Positions 43,835 to 55,800 of a stretch of DNA of 64,000 bases are shown piece by piece. Position 1 is the first letter of the stretch. Each line of letters begins with the position of its first letter. The DNA comes from Candidatus Electryonea clarkiae (GTDB taxonomy: Bacteria; Electryoneota; Electryoneia; Electryoneales; Electryoneaceae): the NCBI GenBank assembly GCA_030765455.1, contig JAVCCM010000067.1, positions 1-64,000 of the forward strand. Reading direction: 5' to 3'. The position numbers and the translations under genes were made by a program. The notes under the pieces are model-generated. The model had not been told where the DNA came from. It saw only the letters and a program-made list of their open reading frames with translations, and did not search any database.

Positions 43835-46800
43835 CTATTTCACCAGTACAATTTTTCTGATTGCACTGGTCTCACCGGGTACTATTGCAGTGACAAAATA
43901 AATACCGCTTGAAAGATTACCTGCATTGTAACTTATCCTGTGATACCCGGCATTATACCCGCCATTGGCGATTTCTGCAACTTTTCTTCCAAGGGAATTG
44001 TACAGGTAAACTATTAAATCAGCTTGATTCGGCAGACCTACCACAATCTGTGCGTTGGCATTAAATGGATTAGGGAAGATTGTCGAAATATCGAAGCTTT
44101 CGGGAATACCCGCCCATTGATTGAAACGTCTGTAAGAGAACGGGACATAGAAGCTTTGAGTTTCTTCCGCCCAGGTTCCTTCTGTATTACTGTCATTTGC
44201 ATAAACACTCCAGTAATAAGTACAGGCGTTAATTAATGGATCAGCTAATGTGAAAGTAGTTTCTGCAATATCTTCCGCAAGCATCCAGCTATTCAACATA
44301 TCTGGTAGAGTGTCCAGCATAACGTTAAAGGTCAGGGTGTCATAAGGATCAGGATCGTAAGTTGACTCCCAGATCAAATATACCACACTGTCGGGAATTG
44401 CTCTCGCGTTGACAGGAGAGACCAATTCGAATGATACCGGTTCTTCTGGAACATTAATATCGAATGACCAGCCATTTGCAGGAATGGACATGGTTTCCAT
44501 GCCATACAAATCTAATGCGCAAACTCGCCAGTAAATCGTAATATCATCAAATATATCATCAAGTGAGTATCCTGTAATCACAAAGGAGGTATCGGATGTA
44601 ACTTCCTCATTTTTGAATGCAAACAGTGAATCGGCAGACCACTCGACCCTGTAAGAAATCCTGTCTCCCGGATCTATATCTGTTGAAGAACTCCAGGTAA
44701 CGCGAATTCTTTTTGAATCAACTTCTGTCCTGTCAGCAAGCTCTAATAAACTGATGGGCGCTGGCGCTTCAGGGACATATACGTCAAAGTTTATGGCACT
44801 CCTCGACCAGATATCCTCACCGTCTGTATCATCATCTCCAAGGGCGAGCACCTTCCACCAGTACTGGGTATCATCCTCGAGTTCAGTTATTGTGAAGCAG
44901 GTATCGGCAACAGTATTGAAGTTGACGAATCCTGAATCGCTGGCAAAAGACGGATTAGTACTCCACCAGACCTTATAATTCTGCTCAGCATCAGTTCCCT
45001 GAATTTCAATAGATTCCCATATAACTTGAACTTCATTATTCCAGACAGTGTCACCAACGGCTGGAGTCAGCAGACTGAATCCTAACGGTTCACGCGGAGC
45101 TGCCAGGTAGAATCTGTTAGTCTGCGATGACCAGGTTCCCTCAGTATTTGTATCTTGAGCACGAACCTTCCAAAAATATTCATGGTCGTCAGAGATTCTC
45201 GGCAACCGAAGGCTAATGCTGTTAACTACAGCAGAATCAACATTTGAAGAGAATGTGGAACTCGTTGAGTACCACACCACGTAATGAAGATTGTCACCCG
45301 GATCAACGTCCCTGGAACGCTGCCAGGAAAGGGTAATATCATTTTCTTCTAAGAATTGACCATCTTCAGGGCTGACCAGGTCAAACGCTGCGGGTGGATC
45401 GTAGATATAAACCTGGAACGAAACGCCGTCCGGCTCATTATCAACAAAGGTCTCCAAGCCATAAGTATCTATGGCGCGAACACGCCAATAAATCACCAGG
45501 TCATCCGGTAATCCATCGAGTTCATCGGTTTCTGACGAACGTGAATCAGCGTTTTTTCGCCCTCGGATATTGCTATTATTTCCCTGGAGTTGATTTGCGG
45601 ACGGTGTCATTCCCGGGCTTGACCCTGGAATGATATTTCGTGCGCTGTTAAGGGACAATAATTCATTTGCATTATTCGATATTTTTTGATGCTCTATCCC
45701 GGGACTATTCTTCATCGCAATTGAACCGGAATTTCCATTGCCCGGTGGTTTATTGTTAAGCGCCATGAAAATTCCTGATATGTCATCTAACTCATAAGTG
45801 GTATCGGTCAGGGTCTCGACAATGCTAATAATGAAGCTTTGGTCTAATGAAATCTCGAGATAGTAAGAAACGGAATCTTCAAGATCGGTATCGATTGCCG
45901 GTTCCCATATCAACAATGCAATATCTTCATGAATCTGTCCGCCATTCAAAGGACTGATGACGCTGAATGCGTCCGGTGCATTTGGAATATTGCTGACAAA
46001 ACTTAAAGCCTGGTTAGACCATGTTCCTGTCGTGTTCAAATCCTGTGCGCGTACTTTCCACCATATATACGAATTATCCTCATATCCGGTAATAACACCT
46101 GATGTATCGGGTGTTGATGTAGAATCCACTCCTGTCAGGAATAGTGAATCACTGGAGAACCAGATAGAGTAATAAATCGAATCTCCGGGATCAGGATCAA
46201 TTGTGGAGTGCCATGTAAGATTCATCTCCCCGGTAAAATTGGTGTCTTCTTCCGATGGAATCAGGTCGAATGCTGCCGGCGGTTCGCTCATATAGATTTC
46301 AAAAGTCCAACCTGTCGAAGGAGTGGATAATGTTGCCAGGTTGTACGTATTACGAGCAATCACACGCCAGTGAACAATGATATCATCCGGCAATTCTGCC
46401 ATCGGACCTTCAGGCAGTAAATCTTCGAGTGCAGTTATTACAAAGAATGTATCATCTGTTGTGCCACTGAAATAATCCGAGAAATCTTCAGTCAAGGACC
46501 ATATTACATTGTATGAAATACCTTCTTCATTTGGATCTTCAGAGCTATGCCAGCTGACAGTTACTGTGTCATCATCAAATAGACTCCCGCTATCCGGACT
46601 TGCCAGTGAAAATTCAGAGGGAGCTAATGGACTGTAAGATGCAAGCCTTCTTGCTTCATTACCCCAGGTTCCATCAGTATTTGTATCCTGTGCGCGCACG
46701 TTCCACCAGTAAATAGCGTTTCCGAGGCCAGTAATATCAGCAGTGGTGGTGTCTGTAATTACCGAATCGACCGGCTGTGTGAAATTCTGATCCAAAGCCC

Positions 46801-49800
46801 ACATCAGAACATATGTAATCGTATCACCCGGGTCAGGATCTGTCGTAGCTTCCCATGTCACCGTAGTGTCACCATCCCAGCAGGTATCGCTGTCTTCCGG
46901 TGTCAACAAATTAAACGCCAAGGGCGGGTCATAAATAAATATATCAAATGAATAACCATCCACAGGCGAAGCGGATGTTTCAAGGTTATATGAATCCTCC
47001 GCGACCACACGCCAGTAAACAGTCGTATCATCGGGAAGTTCATCAATATCACCCAAATCGGGTATCACGAAGAAAGTATCGGTCGTAGTTCCACTGAAGT
47101 AAGGATCAAAATTGCTAATGCCAGACCATTCAACCCGGTAGGATACAGAATCATCCGGGTCGTCATCTAATGAAGTACTCCAGGAAACCAAAATCGAATC
47201 ATCATGTACTATTTCCCCGCTGTCAGGCGTTGCGAGACTGAATGCTAACGGTGCATCGGGTATGTAAACAAAGAACCGGCTTGTGTCGTTTGACCAGATT
47301 CCTACGGTGTTTTCATCCTGTGCGCGAACTGTCCACCAGTAAGTTTCAAGATCACTCAATCCGCCCAAGTCATAATCGGTGTCTGTGGTTGATGCGGAAT
47401 CGAGATTTTCAGTGAAGTCAGAATCTGTTGCCCACCATACCCAATAAGTAATTTCATCACCCGGATCGGGATCAATAGATGCTTCCCAGGTTAAAGTAGT
47501 ATCCCCAGACCAACATGTGTCATCGTTTGCTGGGCTGCTTAAACTGAATTCACCCGGTGGATCAAAAAGATAGACATCAAAGCTGAAACCTTCTGCAGGT
47601 GTAGCCTGGGTTTCAAAACCGTAATTGTCAAACGCTTTTACACGCCAGTAAACAGTAGTATCGTCCGGTAGTTCATCAAGATCATTAAAGTCGGTAATCG
47701 TAAAAAATGTTTGTGTAGTAACATTGGTATAATTGTCTTCAAAATCCTCATTCTCCGACCAGTCCACTCGATATGCAAAAAAATCACCGGGGTCCGGGTC
47801 GGATGATGCCGTCCATGAAACAACAACGGTATCATTATTTACTTGTACACCGTCTTCCGGTAAATCAAGCGAAAAAGCAACTGGTGCTTCAAGTTTATAG
47901 ACTACAATGGATAGCGTATCGTCTGCCCAGCTTTCAAGTAATCCTGGATCGCGAGCTCGAACTGTCCACCAGATCGTCTCATCATCTGTCAGGTTTGTAA
48001 CATCAAGAGAAGTATTTGTCGTCGAAGCTGAATCGAGATCTTCTGTCAAATCAGAATCCGTCGCCCAGAAAACAGTGTAAGTTATCTCATCATCCGGGTC
48101 GGGATCAACCGCGGCTTCCCAGGTGAATGTTGTATCGCCTGTCCAGCAGGTATCGCCATCACCAGGGTTCGTCAGACTGAAAGATTGAGGTGTTTCATAC
48201 AAATAGACATTAAATAACCATCCTATCTGAGGCGAAGCAGAAGTCTCATTATTAAATTCGTCAATTGCTTTAACCTTCCAGCGAATTGCAGTATCATCGG
48301 GAAGCTCGTCAATCTCGCCATTTGCAACCATGTCTTCCAGATCGGTTATTGTATAGAAAGTATCAGTTGTTGTGGCTGTGTAAGTATCATCGTCACCATC
48401 AATTCCCCATTCAACTTCATAATACAATTCATCATCAGGATCGTTATCATCTGATGAAGTCCATACTACTGTTACAGTATCATCATGCACCTGCGAATTA
48501 TTCGGCGGGCTGCTTAAAACGAATGTTGCGGGGTTTTCCGGGATATAAACTTCAAATGACCATGTTTCGTCTGACCATGTTCCGACGGTATAATTATCCT
48601 GGGCACGGACTTTCCACCAGTATGTCTCGTCATCGGTTAGTCCTGTCAGATTCTGTTGTGTGTTATTTGTAGAAGCCGAATCAAGATTTTGAGTAAATGC
48701 TGAATTCGTTGCCCACCAGACTTTATATGTGATTGCATCGCCCGGATCAGAATCTGTTGCGGTTTCCCATGTAAGCGTAGTGTCGCCTGTCCAGCAGGTA
48801 ACGCCATCATCAGGCGAAGTCAAACTGAATGCGTTTGGTACGTCCGGAATGAATACATTAATTGTGAAAGTCTCATCAGACCAGGTTCCCTCGGTATTTT
48901 CATCCTGTGCTCGAACCTTCCACCAGTAAGTTTCATCATCTATCAGGTTTGCCAGGTTCCGGGTTGTACCGGTTGTTGATGCTGAATCGAGATTCTGGGT
49001 GAAGTTGGCATCCGTCGCCCACCAGACCTTATAAGTGATATTATCGTTTGGATCAGGATCGGTAGTGGCTTCCCACGTAATAGTCGTATCGCCTGTCCAG
49101 CAGGTATCACCACTGCCGGGTGTAAGCAGGCTGAATGCTGCCGGCGGATCATAAACAAATATATCAAATGACCATCCATTTGAAGGAGTGGCATCTGTCT
49201 CAAGACCGAAAATATCTGTTGCGGTTACACGCCAGTAGATGGTTGCATCGTCAACAATGCCTGTGATTTCATAAGAAGTATTTGAAGTTGTTATTATGGA
49301 GGAATTATCAAAGTTTGCGTTAACTGCCCACTCAAGAGTATAGGTTACCTGATCGTTGGGGTCGGGATCAGTTGATGTTGTCCATGATACCGTAACGGCC
49401 TCGTCATTAATCGCTGAACCGCTGTCAGGCGATGAGAGATCAAAACTACCAGGCGCTTCAGGAATATAAACATCGAAATCAAGAATATTGTCCGACCATG
49501 TCCCCTCTGTATTGTTGTCACGCGCATGTATCTTCCACCAATAAGCGGCGTTATCTGTCAAATTCGTAAGCGCATAGGTGGTATCAATGGTAAATGCCGA
49601 ATCAAGGTTCTGGGTGAAGTTTGAATTTGTAGCCCAGAATATTGCATAGTTAGTTGTGTCGAGAGGATCGGTTTCTACCGCTACTTCCCATGTTAAAGTT
49701 GTATCACCGGTCCAGCAGGTATCTCCGGTGCCGGGATACAGAAGACTGAAATCAGCCGGTGGATCATAAACGTAAAGAACATGAAAACGCCATCCGGCAT

Positions 49801-52800
49801 TAGGCGTACACAACTTCTCAAGTCCGAAATTGTCAATAGCTGTCACACGCCAATAGACCGTAGCATCATCTGGCAATTCGTCAAGATCGCCCTGCCCGAT
49901 TTGATCTTCGAGGCCTGTTATTATCAAGAATGTATCAGTTGTAGTGGCTTCGTAGGTCAAGGTGAAGAGGCTGTCTTCACTCCACTCAACCAGGTAATAG
50001 AAATCGTCACCCGGATCGTTATCGCTTGATGGTTCCCAGACTACGGTTACAGTATCCGTATTAAAGAGTGTATCCGCTGAAGGAGAAAGGAGATCAAAAT
50101 CTTCCGGCGCTTCGGGGATATATACATACAGCCGGTGTGTTTCATCCGACCAAGTGTTATTTGAGAAAATATCGACCGCCCGGACTTTCCACCAGTATTG
50201 AGTATCATCATTCAGCCCGGAGAGATAGTATGAAGTTGAGTCCACACTTACAGAATCAAGGTTTTGTGTAAATCCGGAATTTGTAGCCCACCAGACAACA
50301 TATCTTACAGAATCATTCGGATCAGGATCAGTGGAAACTTCCCAGGTCAGTGTTGTATCACCGCTCCAACATGTGTCGTTAACTCCCGGTTCCAGCAAGC
50401 TGAAGTCTTCAGGATCTTCCTGCACATATACTGTGAACTGGTATGTTTCATTAGACCAGGTTCCATTCGTATTGGAATCCTGGGCTCGTACTTTCCACCA
50501 GTAGATGGTATCATCATCCAGGTTGGGAATGGTGTAGCCGGTATTAGGTGTCGAAGCAGAATCGAGGTTTTGAGTAAAGTTCTGATCAGTTGCCCACCAT
50601 ATTTTGTAACTATCAACATCATCACCGGGATCAGGATCGCTGGAGGCTTCCCAGTCTAAAATAACATCATCAGTCCAGGATGTATCGGTGCTGTCCGGAG
50701 AAATCAGGCTGAACGCTTCCGGCGGTTCAAAGATATATATGCTGAAAGACCAACCATCCTCGGGGTCTGCCCAGACATCATTCTGGAATTGATCGGTAAC
50801 TTTTACATGCCAGTAAACAGTGATATCATCAGGCAACTCATCCAGGCCGCCTTCGCCAACCAGGTCTTCAAGGTCAGTGATAGTTAAGAATGTGTCTGTA
50901 GTAGTGCCTGTATAAGATTCGCCGAAATCTTCATCTGTTGACCATTCCACGGTATAATAAATCCAGTCGCCGGGGTCAGTATCCGATGAAGCTGTCCATG
51001 CAACCGTTACAATATCGTCATCAAACTGTTCACCGTCATCAGGGCTGGCAAGCTCGAAATCTTCCGGCGGGTCAGGAATGTAAACGTGAAAATTGTATGT
51101 TTCATCCGACCATGTTCCAGTGGTGTTCGTATCCTGCGCACGGACTTTCCACCAATATTGTGTGTCGTCGGAAAAATCATTCAGAGCAATTGATGTGTTT
51201 GCCGAAGAAGCTGAATCCAGATCCTGTGTGAAGTTGGAATCAGTCGCCCACCAGATCTTATAGGTAATGTTATCCCCTGTATCCGGATCGTTGGACTGTT
51301 CCCAGGTAAACGTAGTATCACCTGTCCATGTGGTATCACCATTCTCGGGTGAGACAAGACTGAATGAAGATGGCGGCTCAAAGATATAAACGTCAAACGA
51401 CCAGCCATCTGTCGGGGTGGCATATACTTCATTATCGAAGCTGTCTGTAACTTTTACACGCCAGTAATAAGTTTCCTCATCATCCAGACCGGTAATCGAA
51501 TAAGTGGTATCTGTCAGGTTCGCTGTTGATGAGCCTGTGAAATCATCGTTCTGTGACCATTCAACCGTGTAGGTTATTTCGTCGTTTGGGTCAGGATCGA
51601 TAGAGGTTGTCCATGCCAATGTAACATTGTCAACATTGATAGTGCTGGTATTTGCCGGGCTTGAAAGACTGAAAGCACCCGGATCTTCGATGATGTAAAC
51701 TACCAGGGTATTAGTCTCGTCTGACCAGGTACCCTCTGTGTTATCATCCTGTGCCCGGACTTTCCACCAGTGAGTTACATTATCTTCAAGATTGTTTATT
51801 GTCAGTGTGGTATCTGTCGTAGATGAAGAATCGAGATTTTGAGTGAATTCGTCATTCGTCGCCCACCAGAGCCAATAAATAACATCATCACCAAGATCAG
51901 GATCGGTGGATTCTTCCCATGTAAATGTAGTATCACCTGTCCAGCAGGTATCACCATCGCTTGGGGAAAGCAAGCTGAAATCAGTGGGTGGATCATATAT
52001 AATTACGTCAAACGACCAGCCATCTTCAGGGTCGGCGTATGTTTCATTATCAAAACGGTCTGTAGCTTTTACACGCCAGTAATAAGTCACCTCATCTTCA
52101 AGGTCGGTGATATCGAAACTTGTGTCTGCTGTTGTGCTGATTGACGATTCGGTGAAATCATCATTTTCAGACCACTCAACTGTATATGTAACATGATCGC
52201 CCGGGTCGGGATCGATTGAAGTAGTCCATCTCACAACCGCATGAGGGTTATGGACTTCAGTGTTATTCTCGGGGCTGGAAAGATCAAAATCTCCGGGTGG
52301 ATCGGTGAAAAATACATGAATCTGTCTTGTCTGAGTTGACCAGGTACCGTTGGTATTACCATCCAGGGCTCGCACTTTCCACCAATATGTTTCATCATCG
52401 GAAAGATCAGCCAACGCATAGGAGGTATCGATGGTGAAAGCAGAATCAAGAGCTTCAGTGAAGTTTTCATTGGTTGCCCACCAGATCATATAACCCTCAA
52501 CCTCATCACCCGGATCGGGATCAGTCGTTGATTGCCAGCTTAAATCGGTGTTTCCTGTCCAATTGGTATCACCATCTTCCGGGAACAATAGATTGAAAGC
52601 TGCAGGAGGATCATCCTCGTAATTGAGATAAAAAGACCATCCTTCTTCCGGTGTGCCGTATGTTTCTAAACCATAATTATCCCGTGCTCTAACACGCCAG
52701 AAAAGTTGAATATTATCGGGCAATTCATCAAGCTCACCCTGACCAACAAGGTCTTCGAGGTCTGTGATGGCAAAAAATGTATCCGAAGTTGATCCGGTAT

Positions 52801-55800
52801 AATATCCGTCAAAACCTGAATCAAGGGACCAGTCAACATGATATGTAGTAGGATCATTATTATCGGGATCAGTCGCAGCATCCCAGTAAACGGTAACTTC
52901 ATCTTCCTCTAATAGACTTTCATCCGCCGGACCGGCAAGATCAAAATCACTTGGCGGTTCCGGAACATTTACCCAGAATGACCATGTTTCATCCGACCAG
53001 ACGCCGGAAGTATTATTGTCTTGTGCTCTTACCTTCCAGTAAAAAGTTGTTTCATCAGCTAAATTAGTCAGGGTATAAGTAGTGTCACCGGTTGAAATTG
53101 AATCAAGGTTCTGAGTGAAATTAGCGTCTGTCGCCCACCATAGCTTATACTCTATCCAATTGTCGGGATCCGGATCGATAGCTGTTTCCCATGCCATTCT
53201 TGCAGTATCGGCTGTGATCGTATCCCCATCACCAGGAGATAAAAGGCTGAATGGTTCAGGTTCATCGATAAAATATACACTCAAACGGAAGGTTTCATCG
53301 GATAGCGTACCATTGGTATTCTGATCCTGCGCCCGAACTCTCCACCAGTAAGTATTATCTTCTTCCAAATCCTCCAGGTCATATTCTGTATCGAATGTTG
53401 TTGCTGAATCAGCATCTGAAAATTCATCGTCAGTTGACCAGTACAAACGGTAAAAGACAAAATCGCCGGGATCGGGATCCTGCGTATCTTCCCAGGTAAA
53501 AGTTGTATCACCAGTCCAGCTTGTATCACCGTCTGCCGGCGAAATCAAGCTGAATGCATTAGGACTGTCGTACATAAATACCTGGAAATTCCATCCTCCC
53601 GTAGGTGTACAGTTCCTCGAATTGTCAAAACTGTCTGTTGCTCTTACCCGCCAGAAAATTCTTGTATTGTCGGGAAGCTCATCAAGCTCCCCCTCTTCCT
53701 GCTGGTCTTCAAGGTCAGTAATCAGGTAAAAATTATCTGTGGTGGTACCTTCGTAATAGTTAGCGAAATTCCCCTGTGTTGACCATTGCACAGTATAAGT
53801 AATGACATCATGAGGGTCAGGATCATTCGCCGCCAGCCATACTACTGTGACTGTATCATCATAAACACGCTGGTTACTCGAGGGACTGAAGAGCACAAAA
53901 TTACCGGGCGATTCAGGAATATATACTCTTAAGCGCCTGGCCTGGTTAGACCATCTTCCAACTGTGTTGTCATCCTGGGCGCGGACTTTCCAATAGTAGT
54001 TTTCGTCATCATCCAGGTTTTCAAAAGTATAGGAAGTATCTGTCGTTGAAACGGAATCAACATCCCAGACAAAATTCTGGTCGAGAGAAACCCAGAGCTT
54101 ATAAACAATATCATCACCATCTGGATCTGTAGTGGATTCCCAAACAAAAGTCTGGTCACCATCAAATGTCGTATCGTTATGACCCGGAGAAATCAGGTTA
54201 AAGGCAGAGGGAAAATCTGCAATTCCAACAGTGAACGACCATCCATCTTCAGGAGTAGCGTAAGTGAATGCCCCAAGTCGGTCAACAGCTTTTACCCGCC
54301 AGTATATTTCGTCATTATCGTTTAATCCCGAGATCGTGTACTGGTCGTCAGCAGTAGATGCGGTCTCAAAGTCTTCGAAATCTTCATCTAATGACCATTC
54401 AACCCAATAGGTAATCATGTCATTATTGTCAGGATCAGTTGATTGATCCCAATAAACAGTAGCTTGAAAACCCTCGATATTAGCGCCATCCTCCGGTGAA
54501 TCAAGGCTGAAAGCGCCGGGGGCTTCATTCAGGAATGCCACAACCGAAAGTGTATCCTTTGACCAGGTTCCCTCTGTGTTGCTGTCCGTTGCTCGAACCG
54601 TCCAGTAATAAGTATGGTCATCAAGCAGATTGTTAACATCAATCGTACTGTCAGCACTGCTGTCTGCTATCTGCCAGGCTGTGGATAAATCCTCCGTGGT
54701 ATCCAACCAGACATCATAATGGGGAACATCATTCTCGTTTATATCCCAGGTATGATCCCAGGTAAGTGTTGTGTCGAGGGTATGGCAGGTATCGCCTCCT
54801 TCAGGAGACAACAAGTGGAATGGAAGCGGTCGTTCCTGAAAGCTGGGAAAAGCTCCCATATCCGCGACAGTTGAATCAGGATCAAGCGAACTTTCCGGAT
54901 CTCCTGCATCTACGGCAGGCGATCCTTCTTCGAGACCATAATCACCGTTTACCGGATCAATCAGTTGTGGATCAATGTAAATATTGTAATAGACGTCCGA
55001 GGAATCATAATTCGCATTTATTGTAGTCAGATCACCGATGCCATCGGGGATCTGACCCTCGAAATTGCCATCATCGTGATTATAGACGGTATTGTAGCGG
55101 AAAGTCAGGGTGCTTGCATCATCATCTCGCCAGAGACCCTCACCATTTGTGGAACCTTCCAGGATTGAGTTTATACATTCAAGTTCAGCGTCTTCACCAA
55201 TAAATATACCACCGCCATCAGGAGCATCGTTTCCGGAAATCGTCGTTTTATCAATTTCCATATCAGTGAAATCGTCAATAAATATTCCGCCCCCATCACT
55301 GTTGGCGCTGTTGCCGGAAATCAGGCATCCCTCTATCTCCGGGTCGGAGTTGTCGATAAAACACAAACCTCCGCCTGCACCACTGGCATTATTTTCGCTG
55401 ATAATACATGAATAAAGCTCAGCGTCGGATTGAAGCCCATAAATGCCCCCGCCATCATCGTCACAGGAATTATCGACGATTTCAGTGCCAGTAATCACTG
55501 GTGCGGCATTTGACAGATATATTCCGCCGCCATCCCGCTCCGCATCATTATTCTCAATCTTACATCCCGTTATTATCGGGCTGCCGTTGATTACATATAT
55601 ACCGCCGCCTTCACCGTATCGATTCCAACTGGAATTTGCTGTATTCCCTGTAATTGTGCAATTGGTTATCACAGGTGAAACGTCTGCGTTTATACAAATC
55701 CCACCACCATAACCTGCATCATTACCGGTAATAGTGCAGTTTGTAATGGTAGCGGTTCCTTGTACTAATATACCGCCTCCAGCCCCATTTTGCGCATCGC

